From an uncultured Lachnospiraceae bacterium (lineage in GTDB: Bacteria > Bacillota > Clostridia > Lachnospirales > Lachnospiraceae), in assembly GCA_946616305.1 (NCBI GenBank), contig CAMOIV010000007.1:1-32220 (forward strand): a stretch of 32,220 bases of DNA, written 5' to 3'. The position numbers and the translations under genes are program-made. How positions within the stretch are numbered: the stretch's first letter is position 1; the number at the start of each line of letters is the position of its first letter. Of the stretch, positions 1-8,961 are shown one piece after another. The notes under the pieces are model-generated. The model worked only from the letters and a program-made list of their open reading frames with translations. It was not told the origin of the DNA and did not search any database.

Positions 1-484
1 GCAGTCGGGCTTTGAGCTTTTTTGAGGAACCCTGAGGTATCCCTATGAACAGCTCACCGTGCTTCGAATAAGTAACCCTGGACCCCTCCCTCTGGGCATC
101 CATACCCTGAGCTACGGTATATACCGCCAGATCCCTGCCGAATCTTTCCTCTATGATCCTCTCACTGGAGATACCGTTCATCATGGAAACGAATATGGTA
201 TCCTCTCCCACTATGGGAGCTATCATCTCAAGAGTATCCTTAAGGGCCGGATATTTAAGGCCAACAAGGATCATGTCCGCCAGCCCTGCCTTGTCATGAA
301 AACTCTCTACAGTCTCCATGGGATAAGATACTTCCCTGCCGTTGATCAGGTATCTGTCATCCTTATGGCGCCTCACCCTGTCCTCATCCATAACGAATGA
401 AGCATACCCTTTGAAATTCTCTACTATCTCTCCGCCGAAAAGAAGACCAAGAGCCCCCATTCCGACGATCGCTATATTCTTCAT
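1..484 (-). CDS. panE: 2-dehydropantoate 2-reductase (ketopantoate reductase), 3' end outside window
   Basis: The minus-strand reading frame from 484 runs off the left edge, giving 161 codons of the N-terminal half. It opens with the dinucleotide-binding signature GMGALGLLFGG, the typical GxGALG loop of the PanE/ApbA family, which uses NADPH to reduce ketopantoate to pantoate in pantothenate and CoA synthesis. Further in, FVSMMNGI followed by E-rich sequence fits the family pattern around the conserved MNG motif. The ATG at 484 has GGAGAAGG about 5 nt upstream. The frame was not in the supplied ORF track because it has no stop inside the window. A small ORF with its own promoter lies 19 nt upstream. 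The family contains paralogues with other keto-acid substrates, so the exact substrate is inferred; the reductase family is clear. Confidence 0.88.
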   Translation of the reverse strand, partial: MKNIAIVGMGALGLLFGGEIVENFKGYASFVMDEDRVRRHKDDRYLINGREVSYPMETVESFHDKAGLADMILVGLKYPALKDTLEMIAPIVGEDTIFVSMMNGISSERIIEERFGRDLAVYTVAQGMDAQREGSRVTYSKHGELFIGIPQGSSKKLKARL

Positions 485-503
485 AACCTTCTCCGTTTAT
501 GGA

Positions 504-593
504 TCATATGATCCGCACACCATGATCAATGAAAGCACTTTTCATGTCACCGGTATATACGATATCCGGATCCCGTTTCACACCTTGCAGCAT
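504..593 (-). CDS. Small 29-codon ORF upstream of panE (leader peptide or small protein)
   Basis: A 29-residue frame begins MLQGVKRDPDIVY and ends GVRII, with stop TGA at 504-506. The ATG at 593 is preceded by AAGGGAAGG at a good distance, and a promoter-like pair lies about 30 nt upstream, so transcription would start just before this ribosome binding site. The open frame extends upstream in frame to an ATG at 659, but that part lies in or before the promoter and lacks a good binding site. The stop is 19 nt before the panE start, which has its own binding site. I do not recognise the peptide. It could be a translated leader, a real small protein or the remnant of a longer gene. No attenuator hairpin was seen. 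Confidence 0.4.
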   Translation of the reverse strand: MLQGVKRDPDIVYTGDMKSAFIDHGVRII

Positions 594-626
594 AAAGCAC
601 CTTCCCTTCGTTGCAATGCGTAGAAA

Positions 627-655
627 AGTATACATGAAAACCCAGTGCATGGCAA
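627..655 (-). promoter_or_regulatory. Sigma-A-type promoter for the small ORF and panE
   Basis: On the minus strand, TTGCCA (650-655) is separated by 17 nt from TATACT (627-632), each one mismatch from the -35 and -10 consensus. Transcription would start near 620, about 27 nt before the small ORF start. It sits in the 199-nt gap after the DUF6311-like gene. That gap shows no convincing intrinsic terminator, so some readthrough is possible. Confidence 0.5.
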
Positions 656-683
656 TCATCAAAGAACCCCCAAAAGCCCCTTT

Positions 684-2489
684 TCAGTATAGGGTGGGCG
701 GGTCGTCGGCTATGAGTATTACTTCGCCGCTTGTATAGATGCGTTTCACATTGTGATAAGTATCCAGTATGTCTTCCGTAACGTCTTCTTTTTTGAATAC
801 ATACATGGTGTCCCGATCGGGATTGCCGCTCTTAAGCTTTTTTTCACTCTCACGTATCTGATCCGTAAGCTTTTCCATATCGTCTCTTGAAAAATGGAAA
901 TTGCTCACTGTCATACCGTTTCTTAAGGCAAACATGGTATAGCCTATCATCTGGTCCCTGACCTCATCGCCGTAGAATTCCCCGAAGGTATAAGGATGCA
1001 TGAACTGCACATGCTCTATATCATCTGTCCCGGTCTCGTCCCACAGATCATAAACCTCATAGTATGCCGTTATCTTATCCCTGTATCCGGAGGAGATGCT
1101 CTCGATCTTTTCGCTGAACTCAAACACCTGAAGCACGCAGCCCAGGATCAGGAGGTAGGCAAATATCTTCTTTGTATAGCATCTTGCAAAATACAGAGAC
1201 ATCAAGATGGTGGCATACATTACGGGCCACAGGAACCTGCCGGATGCCCTGAAGATACTCCACGCATCATATATGACACCGGGGAGAGGTATCTCAAACA
1301 GCACATGGGAATTAAAGGTGACCTTGGGTGATAGCGCTATAACCCATAGTATGACCTCTCCCGTAAGGATGGCGATGATATAGTTCTTATGCTTTGCAAA
1401 AAGGCTCTTTCGCTGAATAAAAACATACGCAGCGGAGGGTATCAGCATTATGACGGCCATTATCCCGATGTAGGAAAGGCCCTCATACTGACAGTCGATG
1501 AGCGGAAACTCCTTTATTATCCTGGAATAATCGATGGGATTGAAGAGAGAATTGAGATTGGCGCTGTATGCACCCAGTCCGTCCGACTCTCCCGTGATGT
1601 TGCCGTAGAATCCTCCGAAAAGTGCAAATACGGCTGTAGTCGATGCAAGGTAAAATACAAGATAAGACAGGAAGGTCGGTAAAGAGCCTATAACGGCCCT
1701 AAGATAAGAAACACCGCCACTCTCTTTCGAAGCTCCTGCCATTGTGGCGTCTGTCGCATCCAGCATTTCAAGCAGGGCAAAGCAAAGGAGCATAACCGAT
1801 ACCATGGCATATATGGTGATATGTGTCAAAACACAGAGCACTCCCAGGCCACACCATAAAATGATGCGATGCCGCCTCTTCCTTATATCCTCTCTGTACA
1901 TGAACAGCATGATCCCCAGCAATATCAGATAATGCGATGCCAGTGCCGTATGATAATACATCCTCTGCCACAGAGGCGCACAGAAAAGAAAGGGTATGGT
2001 GGCAAGTATGCACTGGTCCTCGCTTACAAGAACCTTTCTCAGTAGCAGCTTTGATATGCCCCCCTGCATCATGAAACAGAAAAGCCCATACAGGCCGAAA
2101 AACTGGAAGGTTTCGGGAAGTATGGGTGATAAAATTTTAAATATAAAGCTGAATAAAGGTATGGAATCCGTGTATATCACGGAGGCAAGATAGGGATAAA
2201 AGCTGTTGTCGCAAAGCCCTATGGGGAAATGCCAGCCTGATGCGCGGTAGAGCTTCCATCCCACATAATGCTGCGAAAGATCATACCAGCCCTTTAAAAG
2301 CCAGTCTTCATAAGTAACATTCAATACACCGGGTCCGTAAAGGAGCAGGAATACAACCGCTCCCATGGCCGCTCCGATCAAGAAAGACAGATACCATTTG
2401 ATATGTCTGCCGTTTACGGCCGCGTTTACGGCCGCGTTTACGGTCCCGTTCACGTTCACGTTCCCGTCCCCGGCATCCTTCTCAGTCAT
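684..2489 (-). CDS. Polytopic membrane protein, DUF6311-like (possible GT-C type)
   Basis: This is a roughly 600-residue protein with many hydrophobic segments: a first membrane helix near residues 30-52, about ten more to residue 460, and a soluble C-terminal part of about 130 residues. After the first helix comes HYVGWKLYRASGWHFPIGL, which I associate with the DUF6311 family of polytopic, glycosyltransferase-like (GT-C fold) proteins; this is from memory, not a search. The biochemical role is unknown; a lipid-linked sugar transfer role is possible. The ORF track starts at a TTG (2492); the ATG at 2489 is preferred. It overlaps the upstream lipoprotein gene by 8 nt (ATGACTGA), which suggests translational coupling. 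The N-terminus holds an Asn/Val/Ala repeat encoded by a degenerate 12-bp DNA repeat. Confidence 0.8.
   Translation of the reverse strand: MTEKDAGDGNVNVNGTVNAAVNAAVNGRHIKWYLSFLIGAAMGAVVFLLLYGPGVLNVTYEDWLLKGWYDLSQHYVGWKLYRASGWHFPIGLCDNSFYPYLASVIYTDSIPLFSFIFKILSPILPETFQFFGLYGLFCFMMQGGISKLLLRKVLVSEDQCILATIPFLFCAPLWQRMYYHTALASHYLILLGIMLFMYREDIRKRRHRIILWCGLGVLCVLTHITIYAMVSVMLLCFALLEMLDATDATMAGASKESGGVSYLRAVIGSLPTFLSYLVFYLASTTAVFALFGGFYGNITGESDGLGAYSANLNSLFNPIDYSRIIKEFPLIDCQYEGLSYIGIMAVIMLIPSAAYVFIQRKSLFAKHKNYIIAILTGEVILWVIALSPKVTFNSHVLFEIPLPGVIYDAWSIFRASGRFLWPVMYATILMSLYFARCYTKKIFAYLLILGCVLQVFEFSEKIESISSGYRDKITAYYEVYDLWDETGTDDIEHVQFMHPYTFGEFYGDEVRDQMIGYTMFALRNGMTVSNFHFSRDDMEKLTDQIRESEKKLKSGNPDRDTMYVFKKEDVTEDILDTYHNVKRIYTSGEVILIADDPPTLY
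2409..2466. repeat. Degenerate 12-bp/6-bp tandem repeat in the DUF6311-like gene
   Basis: The plus strand shows tandem copies related to gccgcgtttacg followed by shorter gttcac-type units. In the protein this gives an N-V/N-A-A-V run in the cytoplasmic N-terminus just before the first membrane helix. The unit length is a multiple of three, so copy changes keep the frame. Confidence 0.7.
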
Positions 2490-3930
2490 CAAACTCGCAG
2501 ATATAGGCTACTCTGCCCTTGTAATCAGGTGCTGCCGCCAGTATGTCGGAAGGAGCATCATTGTACACGAAGCCCTTTGAGCCCTTATGGTAGAAGAAAT
2601 TCACAACCATCTCATCCATGTAATCGCCTGATGCAGTCTCGGAATAGAATGTGGGTTCGCCGTAGAGCCAATGCTTGGATCTGTATGTGGAGAGGCCCTT
2701 TGTGGTAAAAGTGCCGTCATCGTTACACCAGCCGTACATATATATCCCGTCAACTCTTCCGGCACCTACCCAGAAGATCTTCTTTTCCAGTCCTTCCTTT
2801 TCTATACGGTCGCAGATATCCTTATATTCTTCCTCTGTCTCTATCCTGGCAAGGTATCCGCCCTTCTTCCTGCAGGCTTCATAAGCCTCATCCCAGGTAA
2901 CATCATCCACGATAAACTCGTATCTGTGACCCTTTGTAACCTTTCTGTCCGAGGGCTCATATTCTCTTATGCACTTCTTCACGGCCGAAGCCCTTCCGAA
3001 GATCTCGGGAACCCTTTCCGCCTTGTCAAGATCGATGCAGCCCTCCAGCATTTTGTCATAGTCATTCCTGGTCACTGCCTTGTCATTCCAGAAATAATCA
3101 TATATGGGATCCCCGTTCTTATCATATTCCACATGACTGTTGTCATAGGCGCCGTAAGTACCTTCCTCTACGACCCTGAAGTTGGTATTGGTCAGCTCAT
3201 ACAGCACGTCATCATACTCGTCGCTGTGTCCCGAGGAATATAAAAACCTGTTGCCCTCCGGTATATAAGAGTACCCTCCGGAAGCAAGGAATTCCTCCTG
3301 GATCCTGCCTCTCTTCCATGTAACGAGCTTCGCCCCTGCAGCTGAATACTGTCCGTTTATATACAGCTCCGGTATGCCGTCATCGTCGATGTTGAGCAGG
3401 TGTACCTCCTTGACATATTCCTCGCCAAGAGCATCAAGATAGTCCATATAATCCCACTTCCACTCAGGGAGACCGTTGATGAGCTCCTCCGATCCTTCCT
3501 TACCGGACTTGTCCTTATCCTCGTCACCATCAGCATTTTTACCGAAAACCAGCTTTTTATCAGACTTGGAGTCACCCTCTAAGGAGCCGTCATCCGAATC
3601 CTCACCCACATCGGAAGAGCCCTCAGCATCATCTTTGCCATCTCCGGCTTCTGTTTCGGATCCATCCAAAGCCTCTGCCTCGGATCCCTCCATATCATCC
3701 GATGACTCTTTGTCACCATCGCCATCGGCGTCATCGTCGCTCTCTTTAGTCCCGTCATCAGCGTCATCGTCGCTCTCTTTAGTCCCGTCATCAGCAGCAT
3801 CGGCACTATTGCTTTCCGCACTGCCGGCGCTGCCTTTTCCGGGCATGGAGCAGCCGGTCACTATGCTCATGGAAAAAGCAACTGACAGTAAGACCCCTGC
3901 TATCCTTATCATGTATCGCCTAATAGACAT
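2482..3930 (-). CDS. Lipoprotein with acidic repeat linker and C-type-lectin-like domain
   Basis: The N-terminus has a signal peptide ending in the lipobox VTGC, so the mature protein should be lipid-anchored on the outer face of the membrane. A linker of about 100 residues rich in Asp, Glu, Ser and Gly follows and includes a perfect 33-bp tandem duplication. A middle region resembles LLNIDDDGIPELYI-type domains common in Clostridia. The last 150 residues look like a C-type lectin fold: WDEAYEACRKKGGYLARIET matches the first helix pattern, and a late Cys sits in VAYICEF. Sugar or protein binding is possible but not shown. I prefer the ATG at 3930 over the GTG at 3942 because AGGAG lies upstream of it at a usable spacing and overlaps the GTG. 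The gene is coupled to the downstream DUF6311-like gene. Confidence 0.82.
   Translation of the reverse strand: MSIRRYMIRIAGVLLSVAFSMSIVTGCSMPGKGSAGSAESNSADAADDGTKESDDDADDGTKESDDDADGDGDKESSDDMEGSEAEALDGSETEAGDGKDDAEGSSDVGEDSDDGSLEGDSKSDKKLVFGKNADGDEDKDKSGKEGSEELINGLPEWKWDYMDYLDALGEEYVKEVHLLNIDDDGIPELYINGQYSAAGAKLVTWKRGRIQEEFLASGGYSYIPEGNRFLYSSGHSDEYDDVLYELTNTNFRVVEEGTYGAYDNSHVEYDKNGDPIYDYFWNDKAVTRNDYDKMLEGCIDLDKAERVPEIFGRASAVKKCIREYEPSDRKVTKGHRYEFIVDDVTWDEAYEACRKKGGYLARIETEEEYKDICDRIEKEGLEKKIFWVGAGRVDGIYMYGWCNDDGTFTTKGLSTYRSKHWLYGEPTFYSETASGDYMDEMVVNFFYHKGSKGFVYNDAPSDILAAAPDYKGRVAYICEFDD
3728..3793. repeat. Perfect 33-bp tandem duplication in the lipoprotein linker
   Basis: Two identical adjacent 33-nt units (3728-3760 and 3761-3793) encode an 11-residue acidic repeat containing DDGTKESDD. 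Perfect identity at DNA level suggests recent slippage or recombination. Loss or gain of units would leave the frame intact and change linker length. Confidence 0.9.
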
Positions 3931-3974
3931 TTCTATCCCCACTCCTTATACGCAGTAGATATGTGATGCCTGCA

Positions 3975-4802
3975 TCATTTCAGCTCGTACTCAAGTTTGA
4001 CCGTGATCGATGCAGTCTTCATCCTTGAGGTGGTGTCAAAGGCACCGTCATATGTATATCCGCTGGTTCCGGAATTTGCTGCCGTTATCTGGAACACACC
4101 GAGATTCGAGTTCACCAGCTTACCACAGGAAGCCCCGGACCCCTTTGCTATGATATCTATGCGATCCTTAGCATTATCCGTGGCCTTCTCTATAAGATCC
4201 AGCTTCACATCATCAAGGGTAGTACAATAATACTCCGGTGAATAGGAAGAGAACTGGATGCCTGACTCAAGCAGATCGGTAATGTCCCTTGACACCTTCT
4301 CCACCTTGTCTATGTCCTCGGATGTGACGGTGATCTGCTGCGACAGATCATAGCCGTCAGCAACAGAGTATTTATAATTACCTTCATCGTCGTAGACATC
4401 CCTGCTCCTGGGGATCACAGAGATGGAGCTGAGCTCATACTCCGAAGAATCGATGTCATTATCCTCCAGGTATTCCTTAACCGTGTCCGCATCTCTCTTT
4501 ATCTGTCTGAAGGCCGCGGATGTAGTATCATCATGGGTCTCAAAGGATCCTCTCCATACTATCTTATCCGATTCGAATTCCTGGCTTGCAGATCCCGTGG
4601 CTGATATGGTATGACTCTGGGCTGACCTGAACCTTGACAGTCCAAAGGCCAGCAGGGCTGCGGCACCTATGATGGAGATACCTATGATAAGGGCCGTAAG
4701 CCAGCTCTTATCGGATCTTTTGTCGCTCCTTTTCTTTCCCTCAGCACCATTCTGACCTGCGCTGTTCTCGTTTAAGTTAGCCGTAGTCTTATTCTCTTCC
4801 AT
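3975..4802 (-). CDS. SIMPL-domain (DUF541) membrane-anchored protein
   Basis: The 275-residue protein has a charged, low-complexity cytoplasmic N-terminus, one membrane helix near residues 34-56, and an extracytoplasmic domain. The domain opens with ISATGSASQEF, like the ITVTG-type start of SIMPL/DUF541 proteins, and continues with the family pattern of alternating strands and helices to the C-terminus. SIMPL proteins form oligomers, and their role in Gram-positive bacteria is not well defined. The ATG at 4802 has GGGAGG at 5-6 nt. It lies 55 nt after alaS and 44 nt before the lectin-like lipoprotein start, so it probably belongs to the same long transcription unit. No catalytic residues can be named. 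Confidence 0.85.
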   Translation of the reverse strand: MEENKTTANLNENSAGQNGAEGKKRSDKRSDKSWLTALIIGISIIGAAALLAFGLSRFRSAQSHTISATGSASQEFESDKIVWRGSFETHDDTTSAAFRQIKRDADTVKEYLEDNDIDSSEYELSSISVIPRSRDVYDDEGNYKYSVADGYDLSQQITVTSEDIDKVEKVSRDITDLLESGIQFSSYSPEYYCTTLDDVKLDLIEKATDNAKDRIDIIAKGSGASCGKLVNSNLGVFQITAANSGTSGYTYDGAFDTTSRMKTASITVKLEYELK

Positions 4803-4857
4803 GAACGCCTCCCATATTGTCTTATCATCATCCGATCATCCCGGACCCATCAGCATT

Positions 4858-7515
4858 TTACTTCTTTATCTGCTTTGAAAGAACTTCCTTGGCTTTTTCC
4901 ACCGCAGCATTTATACCGGAAGGATCCTTGCCGCCGGCCTGCGCCATGTTGGGTCTTCCGCCTCCGCCGCCGCCGACGCACTTGGCCACCTCTTTGATAA
5001 GGTTTCCGGCATGGACACCCTTCGCTATGGCACCCTCCGTTGCGGAGATGACCACATTGACCTTGCCCGAAACCTCTGAGAGCAATACAACCACTCCCTC
5101 TCCGATCTTGGCCTTAAGGGAATCGGAAAGATCCCTCAGGTCATTCATCTCCACGTCCTTGGGAGTCGCTGCAAGGAACTTCACACCGTCTATCTCCGTT
5201 ACATTTTCACAGACATCCTTTACGGCTTCTCTTGCCGCCGCGTTTTTCATTTCCTTGATGGTTGCCGTCAGATCCTTCACAAGCTTGAACATGGATCCGA
5301 TCTCGCCCGCCACATTATCCGGTGTGGCCTTTGCGATCCTGACCACCTCGTTAAACCTGTTTTCTATGTCCTTGTAATACTCTATTACATTGTCTCCGGT
5401 AAGAGCCGTGATCCTTCTGATACCGGATGCCACAGATGCCTCCGATATTATCTTGAACTGTCTGATATCGGCAGTATTCTTCACATGGGTACCTCCGCAG
5501 AGCTCCACGGACCAGTCTCCCATATTTACCACCCTGACCTCGCTGCCGTACTTCTCTCCGAAAAGAGCCATGGCACCGGTCTTTTTTGCTTCCTCCAGGG
5601 ACATGATATCCGTTCTTACCTCAAGCTCTCCCGCTATCTTCTCATTGACGATGTTTTCTACTCTTTGTATCTCATCCTCAGTCATAGCCTGTGAATAACT
5701 GAAATCAAACCTGGTTCTCTCGCTGTCCTGATAAGATCCCTGCTGTTCAACGGTATCTCCCAGAACCTCCTGAAGAGCCTTCTGAAGGAGATGTGTCGCG
5801 GAATGGTTCCTGCAGGTGGCCTTACGGGTCCTTGCATCGACCTCCAGAGATACCTCGTCGGAAACCTTAAGGCTTCCGGATACCACCTTGCCCACATGTC
5901 CTGTGCGCTCTCCCGGAAGTATTATAGTGTCTAATACTTCGAACACTGCATTATCGGTGCGTACAACTCCGATATCACCCTTCTGTCCGCCCTTGGTGCC
6001 ATAGAAGGGAGTCTCCTTTGTGATGATGGTTCCTTCCTCGCCTTCTTTAAGCTCATCCTTAAGGGACTTATCATCTGCCATGGCTGATATACTGCTTTTT
6101 GCCTTCAGAGTATCGTAGCCTACAAAGACAGTTGTGATCTCATCCGAAAGCTCCTCAAAAAGGGCCGTGTCAGCGGTAAGCTTCTGTGAAAAGCTCTGAT
6201 TCTCCCTTGCCTTCTGCTTCTGCTCCTCCATGGCCTTTTTGAATCCATCCTCGTCCACGGTGAGTCCTCTCTCTGCCGCCATCTCTATGGTAAGCTCAAG
6301 AGGGAATCCGAAGGTATCATACATATAGAATGCGGACTGTCCGTCAAAGACCTTCTTATCGGAACCACGGTCACTGTCAAGGAGCTTTTCCATCTCCTTC
6401 ATGCCGTTCTCCAGAGTCTCCTCGAACCTTACTATCTCATTCTTAAGCTCCCTTAAGACGAATTCACGGTTTTCCTTAAGATTGGGATAACTGTTCACAT
6501 ATATCTCATCGATATAGATTGTTGCTATCTTAAGCAGATCCTCCCTGCCAAGTCCAAGGATCCTTCCGTGTCTTACGGCCCTTCTTATAAGCCTTCTGAG
6601 CACATAGCCGGCTCCTGCATTTGAGGGAGTGAGCTTTGCAGGATCTCCTATGAGCATTACGGACGTGCGCATATGATCGGCAAGTATCCTCATGGATCTT
6701 GTCTTATCCTCATCCTCATCATATCCGCATCCGGAGGCCTCGCCTATATACTTGATGACCGGTACAAAAAGGTCCGTCCTGTATACGTCCTTGGTGCCGT
6801 TTAAGAAAGCAAGGATACGCTCAAGTCCCCATCCGGTATCCACATTCTTCTGTTTAAGAGGGGTAAGTGTGCCGTCCTGATGCTTCTCATACTGCATGAA
6901 AACATCATTGCCAAGCTCCGTATACTTGCCGCAGCTGCATCCGGGCCGGCAGTCGCTTCCGCAATCATCCACATCGGCTATATAGAACATCTCGCTGTCA
7001 GGACCGCAGGGACCGTATTCCAGCCCCCACCAGTTGTCCGACGCGGGAAGATAGTATATATTCTCCTTTTTAAAGCCCGACTCTATACGGTACTGTGCAC
7101 CCTCCTCATCTCTGGGGGCATTATCGTCGCCTGCAAAAACCGTGGCTGCAAGATGATCCGCATCAAATCCCAGAACCTGTGTCAGAAGCTCAAAGCTCCA
7201 CTGACATCTCTCTTTCTTGAAGTAATCTCCGAGACTCCAGCTGCCCATCATCTCAAAGAAGGTCACATGGCTTTTGTCTCCCACTGAATCGATATCATTT
7301 GTCCGAACGCAGCCCTGTACGTTACAGAGCCTCTTTCCCAGGGGATGCTTCTTCCCCAGAAGATATGGCATAAGAGGCTGCATGCCTGCCACATTGAAAA
7401 GAACTCCCGTGGAACCGTCGGATACAAGGGAAACCGCTCCCACGTCCTCGTGGCCTCTCTCCTTATAGAATTCCTTCCATGCCTTTCTTAATCCGTCTGA
7501 TGTAAACTGTTTCAT
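4858..7515 (-). CDS. alaS: Alanyl-tRNA synthetase, variant form with Cys-rich insert
   Basis: The 885-residue protein has the length and domain order of AlaRS. The class II catalytic core (about residues 1-250) includes FFEMMGSWSLGDYFKKE and GLERIL. The editing domain carries the zinc motifs HSATH (about residue 569) and CGGTH (about 672). The C-terminal DHHA1/C-Ala domain has a GGGGGGRP glycine loop. It charges tRNA-Ala and hydrolyses mischarged Ser/Gly-tRNA-Ala. The core is not the common bacterial sequence: it has NVAGMQPLMPYLLG and CNVQGC, and a CGSDCRPGCSCG cluster near residue 190. This matches a second AlaRS type that I recall from some Firmicutes. The ATG has GGGAG upstream and lies 24 nt after glyQS. 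Confidence 0.96.
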   Translation of the reverse strand: MKQFTSDGLRKAWKEFYKERGHEDVGAVSLVSDGSTGVLFNVAGMQPLMPYLLGKKHPLGKRLCNVQGCVRTNDIDSVGDKSHVTFFEMMGSWSLGDYFKKERCQWSFELLTQVLGFDADHLAATVFAGDDNAPRDEEGAQYRIESGFKKENIYYLPASDNWWGLEYGPCGPDSEMFYIADVDDCGSDCRPGCSCGKYTELGNDVFMQYEKHQDGTLTPLKQKNVDTGWGLERILAFLNGTKDVYRTDLFVPVIKYIGEASGCGYDEDEDKTRSMRILADHMRTSVMLIGDPAKLTPSNAGAGYVLRRLIRRAVRHGRILGLGREDLLKIATIYIDEIYVNSYPNLKENREFVLRELKNEIVRFEETLENGMKEMEKLLDSDRGSDKKVFDGQSAFYMYDTFGFPLELTIEMAAERGLTVDEDGFKKAMEEQKQKARENQSFSQKLTADTALFEELSDEITTVFVGYDTLKAKSSISAMADDKSLKDELKEGEEGTIITKETPFYGTKGGQKGDIGVVRTDNAVFEVLDTIILPGERTGHVGKVVSGSLKVSDEVSLEVDARTRKATCRNHSATHLLQKALQEVLGDTVEQQGSYQDSERTRFDFSYSQAMTEDEIQRVENIVNEKIAGELEVRTDIMSLEEAKKTGAMALFGEKYGSEVRVVNMGDWSVELCGGTHVKNTADIRQFKIISEASVASGIRRITALTGDNVIEYYKDIENRFNEVVRIAKATPDNVAGEIGSMFKLVKDLTATIKEMKNAAAREAVKDVCENVTEIDGVKFLAATPKDVEMNDLRDLSDSLKAKIGEGVVVLLSEVSGKVNVVISATEGAIAKGVHAGNLIKEVAKCVGGGGGGRPNMAQAGGKDPSGINAAVEKAKEVLSKQIKK

Positions 7516-7539
7516 TTATCAACCGCTCCCATAATGATC

Positions 7540-8928
7540 TTAAAGATCGAATTTTCCGCTAAAGTAATCCAGAAGACCCTCCACAGGTACTCTCTCCTGC
7601 TCCATGGTATCCCTGTCCCTTATGGTGACGGCATTGTCATTCTCCGAATCGAAATCGTAGGTCACACAATAAGGAGTTCCTATCTCATCCTGTCTCCTGT
7701 ATCTCTTGCCGATGGCTCCCCTGTCATCATATTCGCAGTTATAATGCTTTGAAAGGATCTCGTAGATCCTATCCGCACCCTCTGCAAGCTTTTTCGAAAG
7801 AGGCAGAACACCTATCTTGACAGGTGCCAGAGCCGGATGGAAATGCATCACGGTCCTTACATCTCCCCCCTCAAGGGTCTCCTCATCATATGCTTCGCAA
7901 AGGATGGCGAGCACCACTCTGTCAGCACCCAATGAGGGCTCTATGACATAGGGGATGTACTTCTCGTTTGTGGAATCATCAAAATATGACATATCCTCAC
8001 CGGATACCTTCTGATGCTGTGACAGGTCGTAATCCGTCCTGTCCGCTATGCCCCACAGCTCACCCCAGCCGAAGGGGAATAAATACTCAAGGTCCGTCGT
8101 GGCATTTGAGTAGAAGGCGAGCTCCTCGGGATCATGATCCCTGGTCCTTATATGATCTTCGGCCATCCCCAGATCATGCAGGAAATCTATGCAATACTTT
8201 TTCCAATAGGCAAACCACTCCAGATCCGTTCCGGGCTTGCAGAAGAACTCCAGCTCCATCTGCTCGAACTCCCTTGTCCTGAAGGTAAAGTTGCCGGGGG
8301 TTATCTCGTTTCTGAAGGATTTTCCTATCTGTCCTATGCCGAAGGGAACCTTCTTTCTGGAGGTTCTCTGTACGTTCTTGAAATTAACGAAGATGCCCTG
8401 TGCTGTCTCCGGTCTCAGATATACCGTATTCTTGGCATCCTCCGTAACACCCTGGAAGGTCTTGAACATCAGATTGAACTGTCTGATATCCGTAAAATTG
8501 TGCTTTCCGCAGGAAGGACAGGGTATGGACTTCTCCTTGATGAAATCCATCATCTGTTCATTACTCCAGCCGTCAACGGAAGAATCCAGTGTAACGCCGT
8601 TCTCCTTTGCCCAGTCCTCGATGATGTTGTCCGCACGGAATCTCTCATGACACTCCCTGCAGTCGATGAGGGGATCGGAGAAATTACCGATATGACCCGA
8701 TGCCACATAAGTCTGTGTATTCATGAGGATGGCACAGTCCACGCCCACGTTGTATTTATTGGCGGTGACGAACCTGGTCCACCACGCCTTCTTCATATTG
8801 TTCTTGAGCTCCACGCCGAGATTGCCGTAATCCCACGTATTGGCCAAGCCGCCGTATATCTCGGATCCGGGATATATGAATCCCCGGCCCTTGCACAGAT
8901 TTACGATCTTCTCCATTGAATCTACCAT
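7540..8928 (-). CDS. glyQS: Glycyl-tRNA synthetase, single-chain (alpha2 dimer) type
   Basis: The 462-residue sequence matches the single-chain GlyRS family: [20 protein letters not shown] near the N-terminus, paired cysteines in CRECH (about residue 89) and CPSCGK (about 138) for zinc, class II motifs in the core, and a C-terminal anticodon-binding domain with [18 protein letters not shown]. It charges tRNA-Gly in the cytoplasm. The ATG at 8928 has GGGAG 7 nt upstream; an internal ATG four codons later is less well placed. A short TCCTT-AAAC-AAGGA inverted repeat lies in the 33-nt gap before the gene, with no T-tract. No T-box leader was seen, which is expected for an internal operon gene. 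The alaS gene follows 24 nt downstream. Confidence 0.97.
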   Translation of the reverse strand: MVDSMEKIVNLCKGRGFIYPGSEIYGGLANTWDYGNLGVELKNNMKKAWWTRFVTANKYNVGVDCAILMNTQTYVASGHIGNFSDPLIDCRECHERFRADNIIEDWAKENGVTLDSSVDGWSNEQMMDFIKEKSIPCPSCGKHNFTDIRQFNLMFKTFQGVTEDAKNTVYLRPETAQGIFVNFKNVQRTSRKKVPFGIGQIGKSFRNEITPGNFTFRTREFEQMELEFFCKPGTDLEWFAYWKKYCIDFLHDLGMAEDHIRTRDHDPEELAFYSNATTDLEYLFPFGWGELWGIADRTDYDLSQHQKVSGEDMSYFDDSTNEKYIPYVIEPSLGADRVVLAILCEAYDEETLEGGDVRTVMHFHPALAPVKIGVLPLSKKLAEGADRIYEILSKHYNCEYDDRGAIGKRYRRQDEIGTPYCVTYDFDSENDNAVTIRDRDTMEQERVPVEGLLDYFSGKFDL

Positions 8929-8961
8929 GTTAAAACTCCCTTCCTTATCCTTGTTTAAGGA

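Noticed and set aside
656-683. AAAAG-GGG-CTTTT after the DUF6311-like gene as an intrinsic terminator
   Set aside because: The stem is 5 bp, mostly A:T, and no T-tract follows. It is too weak to call.
3963-3976. TGATG-CCTG-CATCA inverted repeat between the SIMPL and lipoprotein genes
   Set aside because: A 5-bp stem without a T-tract overlapping the stop codon is likely chance.
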